Assembly: GCA_014058105.1 (NCBI GenBank)
Contig: JACGCM010000655.1
Coordinates: 632,501 to 696,500 of the forward strand
Length of the DNA stretch: 64,000 nt
Direction: 5' to 3'
From: Kingdonia uniflora
Taxonomy: Eukaryota; Streptophyta; Magnoliopsida; Ranunculales; Circaeasteraceae
The notes below the pieces were generated by a model. It was not told the DNA's origin and ran no database searches. It saw nothing but the letters and a program-made list of their open reading frames with translations. Position numbers and translations under genes: made by a program. Shown here piece by piece: positions 20,233 through 32,263 of this stretch (the stretch's first letter is position 1; each line of letters begins with the position of its first letter).

Positions 20233-23200
20233 TAGGCTCTAGGTCAATAGTGGTGGAGGGCCTAGTATAGGTGCCTATAGCTATACCGCGCTCTACTCTA
20301 TAAGGTGCCGCTCAACAGCTGCTTAGCCTATATTATCAGGTAGTGCTACCTGGAAAAAGAGAATGGTTGACAAGATGCGATGCACACGTCGAAAAAAAGA
20401 GGCTAAAAAAAAGAGGACAACGCGATGGTGCTACCCATCTTGGGCTGATTTGACTCATAGAGAAAAAGGTATGCTGGTTATTGAGTCAAATCAGACAAAT
20501 TTGCTCCAGTTCTTCCGAGTTCTTCAGGTCCGGTTTTATCTTTCTCTATTGGTAGTTTTTTTAGGGCAAGACAACTCCTTGCTAATAACTCACTTGATGT
20601 GTGGGTTCCACAGCACTTTAGCCTTTCTGTCCGAGCTCTTTTTCACCTAACTTGCGTACGCCGACCAAAGCGAACTTGCTGGCTTTCAAGCGCCCCAGAA
20701 GAATGTCCCTGGTGCCCACCTACACCCCTAACGAGACCATCCATAAGAGTATGGAGACTATAGTCAAGACAAGAGTAGTTTAGAAGACTGACTACTGACT
20801 TAGGTTGCTTGCATCGGTTAGGTTGCCCCATGTGATTTGGTCTAAGTTAAGTAAACCTGCTAAGTTTAGTTTGCTTTCAAAGCTGTGGAGTTAAGTGAGT
20901 CAAACTTAGCGAAAGATAGCTTTGGTTCGAAGGATCCTCCTGCTACCTCCCTAAACCATTAGCAGCAACCTTTAAAAAACTAGCAGCAACAACGAGAAAA
21001 CACGTATCGAGAAAACACGTATGAAAACCAAGTCAAAGTTGCGCTATTCTCTTTCTTGCTCCGGAATGACCGGGACATTTGCAACACGATCTTTGACAAC
21101 AGACGTAGATTTGAACGAATCAACTGACGCCCTAACCCTAGTGTTAGAGGTTGCAGAAGTGTTCTTTTATCCCACGCCTCTTTTCTGCTTTCTTTTCTAC
21201 TCCACCGCCGGCTTTCACTGACGCTCTAATGGCTCTAAAACTTGTAGCGCAGCAACTAGTAACCCTTATAGCTGTGGGTAATAGCTTTAGCAACCTCCAA
21301 ACTACCTTTTGATAGCTTTAGCAACCTTTGGCTCCTTTTCTTTAGCCCGGAGTTAATAGGATCCTTCTAGCTCCGCAACCCTCCGGCTACCTCTAAAGTT
21401 TGTTTGTTGCGTCTTTGTCGCTGCGTCTTTGTTTGTGTGGTTCTCCAATATGGCTTTGTAAGATGTAATTCAGACTTGCCGGTCCATTACCTATAGACAA
21501 GAACAAATAACGATGGTTTGGTTTCCTGCTTTTCCTTCTTATCTCAAAAGAAAGCTTTGGTTCGATCGAACACCTCTCCTACGCCATCCCTGCCTTAGCT
21601 GCTGGGGTGCGTTACCGAAGGTTCAAAAAAGGCTAAGGGCATGCGAAAAAGCGAAGATTGAGCGACTCCAAACTACAAACTACGAGACTGGCCCTTCTTT
21701 GGCGGCGCCCGTTCTGCAACGCACTACCTTCATTCGCCCAGAGCGTAGTAGCTTCTTCTCTTGCTTGCCTTTTCCTTGTATAGAAATCCACCCCTAAACT
21801 ACAACTACTCGTCTACAAAGGCAATAAGAACTCTACCGCAGTGGTACGACACAAAGCATGATAGCTCCTACAGCTCCCAATGTTTGGAGACTCGTTGATA
21901 AGCGTGGCAAAAGAAGAGCTAAACTAAAAAAAGAAACCGACGCTCTCCGACGCTGCCTAGCTAACAATTCATAGCTCCAACACACTAGCAGATAGAGCAG
22001 CTGCTTTTTTACCAACTTGCGTACGGCGAAAATAGAGCAGCTGCATTTTGACCAAACTTTGGCGAAAGAGAACCAGCACGAAAGAAAAGAGCCCCTAGGC
22101 GAACTTGCGTACGCCGAAGCTCACTAGCCACTAAACCAACTCAACGCACAATGCCTGCAGGATGGATAATGGATAAGAGCTATCCAAGCCAGCAGTGTGT
22201 TTGTGTTGAAGATAGTCGCACTGGGAACTGATGAGCGTAGCTGACCTTAGGTAGTAACGCATTCCCTATAAGGATCCTTCCCCCAAAAGGCCGGCTCAAG
22301 AATAGAGTGCACGGGCTTAAAATGTCGCTCAAAGTGCATGGTTTGTCTTTAATATCGCTCGTAGTTTACAAGACCAAGACGCTTCTTTCGCACTCCAAGC
22401 CTAGTAGGTTGTGAACCCATATCGAATAGAAAGTCTCTGACACTTGTATCTCTTTTCCATTTACACTCCTTCCTATGGTGTCCTCTGTCTAGGGCTGTGC
22501 AGGTATCTCTTTTCCATTTACACTCCTTTCTATCAGTAGGCTATCTTGTCTTTCTCTTATCCATTCTTCTTCCTTTTCCTTTCTTCTAAAAAAACACGCA
22601 TGCAAAAGGGGCACAAAAGACTTAGGGATCACTAAGACACTTCAAAAAAACCCTGGGCTACTATGAGAGAATGGCTGATGAGCTACCACTACTACTTGCG
22701 TACGGAGAGAGAACGGCTGGTAGTTAAGGAGCCTAGAACCAGTAGTTTAGGACATCACGAGTTAAAAAAGAGATCCACTAGGCTAGGCGCTAGGCTGTTT
22801 GCTTTTCTAAGTCTAAAGTGCAAGATTCTGCCGGACACGACGACAGAGTGTAGTTGACGAAAGAGTTTGCAATATCAACATCCGTCATTTTGTCTCAAGT
22901 TGGGCACAAGAAAGGAAAAGAGGGAGAGGTTTCTTTGCGATGTTCAGCCATTCTCGAACTAGAAACGAAACTAGAAACCGGGGTGTGTTCTGTGTTCGTA
23001 GCTTAGGAAACCGCCAAAGTTTGAGAGCCTGACCTGTGTTCAGGGTTCTTAGTTGTTTGTCTTTGTTTATGTTGCCTGACCTTATGGGTTCTTAGTTTCG
23101 GTCTGGTTGTTCGCTAAAAAAACTCGTGGTAGCAAAAAATTTAGACAGTGGTTTAGAACGTACCGCTCTTTTAGCACTAAGGGACTAACCCTACCCGATG

Positions 23201-25582
23201 CTTGTAGAAGTTGAGTGAATGCGCTATGTCGTAGCTCCTAGCCTAGCCCTTGTAGTAGTTCTTTTCTTGCTACTGACTTGCGCACTAACGCTATGAACAT
23301 GAAGCAGTAGTTGTAGTTTAGGAGTTGCCTAAAAAGTAGTTAGAAGCAAAGGCTACCCGGCTTTTTCGTCTCTGTGAAGCATAGAGAAAGTCGGTCTAAA
23401 CTACACTTGCTCTAGCTCTTTTCTTTTATAAGCGCATTAAAGAAAAGAGCTAGTTAGGGAGAGCTTTAGACGTCGCGCCGCTGCAGCAATAGCTTAGAGG
23501 ACACCAGCAGTTAGGAACTTGCGTACGGAGAAAATGATAGTGCTAAACACTGCCAAACCGCAGAGGTGGGTTACCCTTATGTCTGTAGGGTTACCGAATG
23601 TCTGTAAGCTATAGGTGCGTCGCATAGGGTGAAGACCGGGAGAAACTTGCGTACGAAGAAAGGCGGTGGAAAAAAGTAGTTTAGAAGGATCCTAGCCTCT
23701 AGCTACTTGGGTGGTTCTGTCTTGGAACGTCGAGGTCCTTTTTTTGTGGGGATAGAACCCGTAGTCAGAAATTCGGGAATAAAGAAAAGAAAAGACGTAG
23801 CTTTTGATTTCGCGCAAGACCAGCTAGAAGAAAGAAGTCTGAGTCTTGTGTAAACCTGTGCTGGTGTGTTGGGGAACCTACTGGCGCACCACCCCTACGA
23901 TGCAACTAGGCTTCCGAAAGTTTTAGGAGCTACCACGGCTATAATAGGAGCTACCACTCAAAAAAAGAAGACAGACGCCCTTTGCTTGACGCTCCTTTTC
24001 TATACTCCCACCACGCAAGAAAAGAAAGAAGGTCTCTAAAACACACACAAAAGCATAGCATTTCAGCCACGGTGGATAAGAAGGATCCTCTTTCTTTTAC
24101 AGCAAACCACTAGAAAGCGAAAGACTACTACAAGCTACGTAGCTTAGAGGTCAAAAGGTTTAGCGCACACTCTAGGTATAGGCTCCAGAAAAGAATAGCA
24201 CTATGATTTCGAATAGAACTTGCAAGAGGTCTGGTATGACGAAAGAAAATTCGTGGGCCCTTCTTTCAGATGCTTTGCTGTAGGTTCGGCTGGCTTAAGA
24301 AAAACCACTAGGTTATGCCAGCTCCTCAGACAGCCACTAGCACTAGACAGCACTTCGACCGGCTTCGCTTTTTCCTTCGAAGTTCGGGGCCATGAAGCCT
24401 CGCTTTTTCCCTAGCTTTTGATTGACTCATTAACTTTACTAGCACAAAAGAGTCGTGCCGCCGCTTGTTGTCAAAGGTTAGAGCCACTCTTTGGCTCTGT
24501 GTTTTAGACCGGCGGTGAGATTCGGAAGCCCCCTGCTTTTCACCGCAAAGGAGATGCGTCGGTTTTGTCTTGACTACGGAAAAAAGTAGTTTTTTTTTGG
24601 GAGCGCATCGCTAAAACCTTTGGATAGTCTGCGCCTTTCAAATCATTGGCGCCTACCGGCTTGGCTTGGCTTGAACACACCCACCTCCTAACTTTAGTCC
24701 TACCTTTTGGAAGCTTTAAATAGGAGTTTCTTCACTATTCTTTATTCCGACACGGCTACGAACAACAGTTAGGAGTAGGTAGCCTAACTGTTGGGGACTC
24801 CAGTAGTGTGTTGCTGGCTCGCTTCTTTCTTACTGGTCTGGGCTTGGTCGTAGTAGGCGCTATTCTACTGGAGCGTCACTAGTCACCATTCTATCCTTAG
24901 TCCATTCCTAATCCTTCCTTTTCTAACAACTGGAGCGTCACCATTCTCTCCTTAGTCCATTCCTCCCAGAATAGGGGTATTTAAAAAGCAACAAGACTGC
25001 ACACTACCTCCTTCAAGACATGCGCACACTGCCTGCTATATATGACAGAAGTTTCACTGACGCCTCTACTAGAGCTGGATAGAGAAAGTCGCCTATACGT
25101 ATAAAAAGAAGGACAAATCAGAAGTGAGTCATTGCGGATCGTAGAAGCGGAACGGAATGGACTAAGGAGAGAATGCGGGTTCAAGTCCAGATCTCGCATG
25201 AGCCTACCCCCCAACATCAAAAGGGATGCCGGTCAACTTGCGTACGCAGATAGCGATGCTCATTCCAAAAAAAGGAGGATAGATGGCTATCACAAGATCG
25301 AGGGATGCAAGCTGATAAGACGTGTTTGATGTTGGAGTAGAGAGCCTATGTCTGGGTGGAGTAGAGCCTATGCTTATCCGCCGTGTCGTATTCTTCATCT
25401 GCCTATCTGAGAGAAGGATAAAGTAGTTAGAGGCGTAGACCACAAAGGATGAGCACCATGGCTAGACCAAGAAGGTGGGATGAATCGCTAGACGGGGCAA
25501 GAAGTTGGTAGAGCTGGACCAGTAGCCGATAAAGATAGAGCAAGAGATGCATTTATAGAAGAGACCGGAGGATCCTAGCTGG
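20233..25582. other. gene-free repeat mosaic
   Basis: No gene is recognised. Open frames at 20363-20650, 21021-21221, 21513-21797 and 24220-24414 were read for mitochondrial and plastid motifs without success. Element density is lower between 20300 and 24700 than in the first 10 kb. A duplicated CACCATTCT...CCTTAGTCCATTCC segment lies at about 24880-24965. Confidence 0.5.
23324..23355 (+). repeat. dispersed 32-bp repeat, copy 2
   Basis: Exact copy of 10096-10127. The shared upstream GTAGTTTAGGA suggests that the pair derives from one longer copied unit. Confidence 0.85.
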
Positions 25583-25622
25583 ACAGGTCTAAGGATCCTA
25601 CTAACATCCTGGCAGCTTTCGC
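25583..25622 (+). repeat. 40-bp direct repeat, copy 1
   Basis: ACAGGTCTAAGGATCCTACT continuing to GCAGCTTTCGC recurs exactly at 25874-25913, 291 bases away. GGATCC is inside both copies. Confidence 0.9.
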
Positions 25623-25873
25623 AAAGACCTGTGACAAGCGTAGCAGATACGGCGTAGGAAGAGCGGAGGGAAAGGTGTTGGTCCGCTGAAAGGATGGGTG
25701 GGTTCGACCTTCTCTCCCTGTTCGATCTTTTGCGTAGTTGGTGCATAGTTGGTCCGCTGAGCATATGTAAGCCATGAGTGCTTTGCTATTATAGAAAGAG
25801 CTTGATGACTCCTAAAGCTTCTTCCTTTTTAAAACCGGCTCAAGGGCGTAGCGGGTTTGCCCGTTAAGGCTTC

Positions 25874-25913
25874 ACAGGTCTAAGGATCCTACTAACATCC
25901 TGGCAGCTTTCGC
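25874..25913 (+). repeat. 40-bp direct repeat, copy 2
   Basis: Exact copy of 25583-25622 with different flanks. Confidence 0.9.
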
Positions 25914-27730
25914 GATGTTAGCAGTAAAGTGAGTGAGTAGCATAAGAGATTCCACTAGGCGTCTGACCTGTTTTTAACGGCCTAAGCTGACTCTTCTTCT
26001 GGTACTTCCTAATTGGATCCAAGACGGAACTAAGCGTAGTTTAGGATCCTAGTTGGAGCAAGACGCCTAAAAAAAGGAGTGTAGTTGTAGTTTGTAGTTT
26101 GGAGCATAGTTTTTTTTCACTGGTGATAGTGGAAGAGAAGCCGTAGTGGGTGTGCAGGCCTAAAAAAACTAGCGTCAGTATAAGAAAGCTCTTAGATGAA
26201 TGAGAGCAGCAGCTTCGTAGTTTAGGGACGAAAGAAGAAAAGCATAGCTTTTTTGTAGGTAGTTTTGGAGGTCAGATCGCTAACTTGCGTACAGTGAAAC
26301 CCTTTCACTTTGCCTTCCGCCTTCAGAGATGCTCCATTGATCTTCGATGCTCTAAAGAGCCTAGAAGCTTATGTTGGACCAGCAAAAGAAGAAGCTGTTC
26401 TTTTAGGGAGGATCCTTCCTTTTTTTAAAGGAGCTAAGTAGAGGCAAGTAGAGCTCCTCTTTCAGATGCAAGCAAATCGCCGGTTTTTAAACTAGTCATT
26501 CCAAAGGTAGTTTGGGACTTGCGTACAGGGAAAGGAGTTTCAAAGAGTCGGGGGGCCTAAAAGCTTTTGACTTGCGTTATGCAGAAAAGAGTGCTGTGCT
26601 CCTTATGAAGCTACTGCTAAACATTGCCCATGGCTATAGTGAGTGATGCGGGAGTAGAGCCGGGCCAAGAGAGCTATATAGGATAGGATAGGATGCAAGG
26701 CAGGACTCATTCCATGGGGCCATGTACATCTCTAACAGAACGATCGCTCTATCTTTCCACCTTATGGCTGAAAAAAAACTAGACACGGGTCTCCGTACGC
26801 AAGTAAGCTATTCTCTACTGGCAGGCTTGCGTGCTTGCTTCACACCTTCTCTGAGCCTCGCCTAAAGGTTCGGAATCAGTCCGCCCTTGGTCCGGTCTTC
26901 GCTTTTAAAATAGCTGATCTGGCTCTCATCTTGCTGAAGGTATAGAGATCGGTGCACCTATTGGTTCATCTGACTGACCCTTTTTTAAAGTGGCTTCCCT
27001 AAACTACAAACTACAAACTACAAACTACAAAAAAAAACGGTCGGACAACGCACCTACGCTGACTTCTTAGCCTCTGTCGCTAAAAAAAACCGCGCTATCT
27101 TCTATCTTAGCCATCGGGTCCGTAAGGAAAGGAAAATCCTTTCCTTTCTCTATACCTTCTTGGTCTGATTAGTATAGCATAGGCTTGGTCGTAGTAGTCA
27201 GAGCGTAGACCGGCTTAGCTGTAGCATGAAGAGAGACAGATCCAAACTTCTCATCGAAGTCCTCTCTTTGTAGCTGTAGTTTGGCAACACACTCCTCTCT
27301 TCTCCATCTTTCCTAGCTAGTCTGAGCTGCTCTTCTTTCCTAGCTCCTAGCTAGTCTGAATCTATGCGTCACTACTTCCACCAGCCCAACTAGCAGTCAC
27401 TTAGACCAAATCAATAAGCTAGGACCAATACCTATAAGCTAGGACCAATACGAATGAAGGACTATAGATTCTTTCCTACTCGCCTCTTAGACAGACCGAT
27501 GCCTTAGAAGAAGCGTAATGGCTTAAGCGAACTGAGGATATATGATTCCGGCTCTTTTTTTTCTACTCATCCAACGTAGTGCAAGCAGTAAGGAATAGGT
27601 GATTCTAGCTAGGGTGGGTGAGTCATGGCCAAGGATGAAGCCGTGATAGAAGCATAGAGGAGCCATGAAGAAAGTAAGTGACAGGCTAAAACACAGAGCC
27701 TTTGGTATAGGTATCCAGTAGTTTTTTTTT

Positions 27731-27843
27731 TGCTGGAAGGATCCTCGTAGGAGAATGAGAACCAAGGACTCGCTATTTTGCTGGAAGGATCCTCGGACTT
27801 GCGTACGGAGAATGAAGAACCAAGGACTCGTAGACTTGCGTAC
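27731..27843 (+). repeat. tandem pair, one copy empty and one filled with CTTGCGTAC
   Basis: Copy 1 (27731-27772) reads TGCTGGAAGGATCCTCGTA then GGAGAATGA. Copy 2 (27779-27830) reads TGCTGGAAGGATCCTCGGA, CTTGCGTAC (27798-27806), GGAGAATGA. Both end in ACCAAGGACTCG. The copies differ by exactly nine bases at an A|G junction plus two small changes. Another 9-mer follows at 27835-27843 in the same TAGA|GGAGAA setting. Confidence 0.9.
27798..27806 (+). mobile_element. CTTGCGTAC insertion with adjacent empty site
   Basis: Present in the second tandem copy only. The empty site is CGTA|GGAGA in the first copy. Confidence 0.8.
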
Positions 27844-28237
27844 GGAGAAGGTAGAAGAGGTAAGCGAGGTGCAGATGACTTCAAGACTTGCGTACGGAGA
27901 CTTGCGTACGGCGTTTAGATGAGCCCAGGACAAGAGCAGAGCTGGATATAGAGCAGACAGACCCTAGGACAAGACCACCCCAGAGATAGACCAGACGAAG
28001 GTAGTTGCCTAGTAGTTGTAGTTTAGGAACGCACTATTTTTTAACGTTATCAATTTTTTTTAGGGTATTTAAAAAAGCAAGGTAGCTAGCGAGGATCCTA
28101 AACTACAAAACTTGCGTACGTAGAAAGGTTTAGAAGTTGCTAAAGCTAGGAAAAGAAAGAGTAGTTTAGAGCGTAGATTATAGCAATAGTATAGTGAGGA
28201 TCCTATTTTAAAACTTGCGTACGAAGAAGGTAGCTAG

Positions 28238-28276
28238 TTGTAGTTGTGGTTGTAGCTTTAGCAACTACAACTACAA
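28238..28276. repeat. hairpin of the TTGTAGTTG family, 15-bp stem
   Basis: Left arm 28238-28252 (TTGTAGTTGTGGTTG) pairs with 28262-28276 (CAACTACAACTACAA) with one G-T type mismatch. The loop is TAGCTTTAG. The arms are tandem GTAGTT motifs facing each other. Confidence 0.85.
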
Positions 28277-31200
28277 AAGGTTCTGTTAGAGCTCTTTTTT
28301 AAGAAAAGGGTTTGTCTATAGAGTAGTTTAGAGACGGTGGATAAGAAGCAAACAGGTCTTATTTCGCTTTCAGTTTCCTTCTTAGGAAAAGACCTGGTTG
28401 TGGGTTTGTCTACTTCTCCCCTCTAGCTAGTAGATTAGAGGCGTAAGCCCAGCGTAGTTTAGAAACCAAGTGCCCTAAACTACGGGAATAGTAAAGCGCT
28501 GGGTAGCCAGAGGGCGCCGTTATAAAAAAGTGCTTTAAGTAGCTTCGTTCCTAAAACTACGGGGAGTGGTTATTAATGTAGTTTGTAGTTTAGAGGCGCT
28601 TGTTTTCGTAGTTTAGGAGCTATTTCTTACAAAAAGACAAAAAGAAATAGGCCTTGTGAAATCTCCGTACGCAAGTTCTCTAACGTTTTTTTTTTTTACT
28701 TGCGTACGGAGAATCGGATTTCAACCGGTTTTCGCAATAGTTTGGGGATGAACATGAACAACCACAACCACCCCTAAACAAATCCGAAACTCGCTATCAG
28801 ATACTACTCTTTTTAACAATGCCAATCTGAGAGGTTTCTTGCTGGTTCTTACTAACGAAAGAGGGAATGTCGACGCGGGATTCTCTACGTATAGGCGAGT
28901 TTTTTTTGGCTGTCTATCGGCTAATTCCACGTCAATGCGATACAAGTATTGGGGCTGTCTATCGGCGCTAATTCCACGTCAATGCAATAGAACGGTTGGT
29001 CTAAAGCGAGATCAGTGGACACGAGAGAAAAAAGCGGGCGGTGGTGGTAGAGAGACCTATAGATAGCAAAGAGTCAGCAAGAACGCACCGGCAGCTGCTA
29101 CCTTTCCGCCCCTACCACTCAAAGAACCCCAAGGATCCTTATGCACGATCGAAAAAAGCCTTGCTTAAGACGCCGTCTTAGGCTGGTCGTCGTCGACTCA
29201 CTTTGTTTAAAGACGAATGCGTTTTGCTTTCTAAAAGAAAGCTGTGCAGAGCCTTGCTTTTGACAACGAAATCCCTACCCTAAACTACGTGACAACGCAA
29301 CCCCTACCCTAGAAAAAAGCTGCGGACACTACGGCGAAAGAGCTGAAGACCCTACTGTTTATTATAAAAGAAGAACTCCTTTCCTGCACTCTAATGGAAC
29401 GAGTAGTAGTACGCAAAAGCTAGGATCCAACCAAGCTCGTCGTACGCAACTTGCGTACGTCGAAAAAACGTTTTTTATATAACACTTGTCCATTCTAGCT
29501 GTTGAAGCTACGACTCTACGTTTAGAGAGGTAAAAAAGGAGAGGAGCTAAGGCCGGGTCTGGTCTTTTTAATCACGAGTAGTAGTACGCAAAATAGGATC
29601 CAATCAGCAAGAATTCAAAGCTTCTTTTGAAAATAGACATTACGCGAAAACAAGGTCCACTATCCTAACATTGCTGGGTTTCGTGGCTTCGTGTGATGAA
29701 AAAGTGTTGACCAAAGACAAGTCACCAGTTATGCCTTTGCTTCAAGTTTCATCGTACGCAAGTGACTCCATTGTCTATCATAGCTTTAGCAACTCTTTCC
29801 ACCTTATTTTGACTAGCACCGGAGGTGCTAGCTCCCACCGTACGCAAGTCCTACAGAAAGGCCTTCTCTTAGCTATAACTCGCCGTACGCAAGTTCGGTA
29901 GCCGTAATGTATATTTTAGGCAACTCTAACAGAACCTATTCGAAAAGCCAGAAGAAAATACCTCTAACTACTTAAAGCCCTAGGCGAGACTATGCTTTTG
30001 GTAGTTTGGACCAGCGTAGTTTAGGATCCTCCAGTCTTCGCTTTCAGTTTCATAGTGGTAATGAATAGGTGATAGTTGCACCAGCCAGAAGTCAAATGCC
30101 CAACTTGCGTACGCGAAATGCACCTTGGATTTCGCGGTAGACGGCCTACTTGGATTTCGCGCGGCCTAGCTGCTGAAGAGTAGTTTAAGAGTGCCCTAAA
30201 CTACAACTACGGCTCACCGCCTCTGTAGTTTAGGATCCTAAACTACGCTTCCAAACTACTTTACCTATTTCATCCTTAGTAGGCTATTCTTTTCATTCCA
30301 TACAAGGCCCACCCATGTACTCGCGACCAGAAAAGAGGTGGAAAAGAGGCTAGGAGTGAAATAAGAGAAGGAGTGTGTTTTGGCCACGCTTTCCCCCCAA
30401 AAAAATGCATCTTTCGTCGAAGGAAAAGGAGAAAGGGCTCACTTGTACAGCTCTACAGCTTCAACCTTTACCTTGCATCGGGCGGAACGATCATGATCCT
30501 TTCTTCGGTTCTAACACAATAGCTCTACCCTGTATGACCAGAAAAAGAATCATCCTATCCTATCCTAAAACTACAGTCCGAACTGAGAGTTTTTACCTTT
30601 TACGGCTAGCCCCCTTTTCTTTAGACTTGCGTGCGCGTAAATACCGGTGCCAAACTACCTGCATTCGGTCGTTAGTGAAACGCTATAATCTACGGCTCCT
30701 CGGACTTGCGTACGTCGAATAGCCAACGCATAGCTGGGACTTGCATGGGACTAGGCAGACCCAAAGGCACTCTACTACCCACACCCCCTAAACTACTACC
30801 CGGGTGAGACTGAAGGCGTAGACAGCTTGCATAGACCTCCAAAGATAAAGACGACAAATCCGGCGTAGCATAGAGGATAGGAGCCGGAGAGGCGCTAACT
30901 CACGTAGCATAGAGGATAGGAGCCGGAGAGGCGCTAACCCATCGGTCAGCTAGGTCTAAGGATGAGTAGATTGCGGATAATGACTCTAAAGTACGATCTG
31001 TCTGAATGAACTGGACCTATAGATGAGACCACAACGCCTTCTCTGTCTTCAAAAAAAGTAGGTAGTTTTGGAGCGCATCTTCTCTTTTCTACAGCTTTAG
31101 CACCCACCCCTCCTTTCTACCTAACTCGCCTATTTAGCACCCACTCCTTCTTCCTAGCGCTTCATCTGCCTGACCTACTGCGCATAAGGACAAGCCTTCT

Positions 31201-31380
31201 TCTCTACCTCCGCCAGGGCTAGGGCTAGATCGGACAACGCTTCTTCTTGTCTTTAATCCGCGTTCTCATCTTAGCTTATGTCTTCGCGATCCTTAGACGC
31301 GGGATCGGAATCAGAAAGAATCTTCCGTAGTTTAGGATCCTAAACTACGCTTTTTTTTCCTTCTACTACGGATGCTCTAC

Positions 31381-31505
31381 AACTCTCCTTTACATTTACA
31401 GTTCGCCATTAGGTTGGGTTAGGGTTGCTTTCATTAATGGTCTAGAACTCTCCGTACGCAAGTTTACAGTTCGCCATTAGGTTGGGTTAGGGTTGCTTTC
31501 GTTAA
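31381..31505 (+). repeat. tandem pair, empty and filled with CTTGCGTAC (minus orientation)
   Basis: Copy 1 (from 31381) reads AACTCTCCTTTACA then TTTACAGTTCGCC. Copy 2 (from 31446) reads AACTCTCC, GTACGCAAG (31454-31462), TTTACAGTTCGCC. Both continue ATTAGGTTGGGTTAGGGTTG. Copy 1 has an extra TTTACA, a separate six-base duplication. The 9-mer lies between C and T, which is A|G on the other strand. Confidence 0.85.
31454..31462 (-). mobile_element. CTTGCGTAC insertion with adjacent empty site
   Basis: Minus-orientation copy present only in the second member of the tandem pair. Confidence 0.75.
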
Positions 31506-32179
31506 GTGACCAAGCCTCTAACTACTTTCGCTCCCTAAACTACTAGCTGCATAGCTCCAAACTACAACTACTTAAAGCGAAATCTTTCTTTTAGTTCTTG
31601 CTGCTTTTTTTAAAGAAAGATTTCTAAACTACGCTGTCGTCTTTATTTAAAATATACATTACGCGCAAAAGTTTCTTACTCACCATAGGCGAAAATGGTC
31701 TAAAAAGTAGTTTGTAGTTTAGGGGCTTCTTTTCTTTATTGCTGGTTCTTTGATAAAAGAAAGGTTGTTCACCCAGCTTCGCTGCGCCGAAAGCTTGCTG
31801 GTGGCTTCGGCAAGCTGCGCTCCAAACTACCTATAGCTTGCTGGCTGGTTTTCACTTTGTTCACCCAACTTTGCTGCTCCTTGCTCTATGGTGGGGTGGG
31901 CCCTTCCTTCTTCCGTCCCTTAGCCCTTATTTCACTCCAAACTACAAACTACTTAAAGCCCTTGTTTCTTTCCTTCTATCTATAGCGTATCACCTTGCTT
32001 CTTTCCTTCTATACTATAGCGTCTCGCCTTGCTTCTTTGCTTCTATCTATGGACTTGCGTACGGGGAAGCGTTTGCGTTCCCCACGTTAAGTAGAGAGAT
32101 GTGGACTAGCTCTTTTCGCTTGTGGTTTTTTTAGAGCTTCGGCATAGTGACCCAAGACACATTACGACCACATAGAGAT

Positions 32180-32263
32180 AGAGATAGCGGGTAAGACGTA
32201 GTTTAAAACAATGCGCTCACAAGAGATAGCAGGTAAGACGTAGTTTAAAACAATGCGCTCACA
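32180..32263 (+). repeat. tandem duplication, about 41-bp unit x2
   Basis: AGAGATAGC(G/A)GGTAAGACG followed by TAGTTTAAAACAATGCGCTC occurs at 32180-32221 and 32223-32263, with one base difference. Confidence 0.85.

Larger units (their letters stand above)
25914..31380. other. gene-free repeat mosaic
   Basis: No gene is recognised. The region contains four tandem AAACTAC units near 27000-27028, a duplicated TCTATCGGC...AATTCCACGTCAATGC segment at about 28910-28990, and a duplicated CATAGAGGATAGGAGCC segment at about 30868-30940. The 136-codon minus frame at 27523-27933 runs through three CTTGCGTAC copies and is not credible. Confidence 0.5.

Noticed and set aside
19968..20270. Charged 100-codon frame
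   Set aside because: It is the translation of a purine-rich minisatellite at 20061-20232.
25100..25205. tRNA-like T arm GCGGGTTCAAGTCC
   Set aside because: The T stem does not close, and no matching acceptor or D arm is present.
27523..27933. 136-codon minus-strand frame
   Set aside because: It runs through the duplicated 9-mer region, where repeated VRKS, YAS and RTQV strings show repeat origin.
31411..31428. Telomere-like GGTTGGGTTAGGGTTG
   Set aside because: Only two irregular units, present in both members of a local duplication, with no array.
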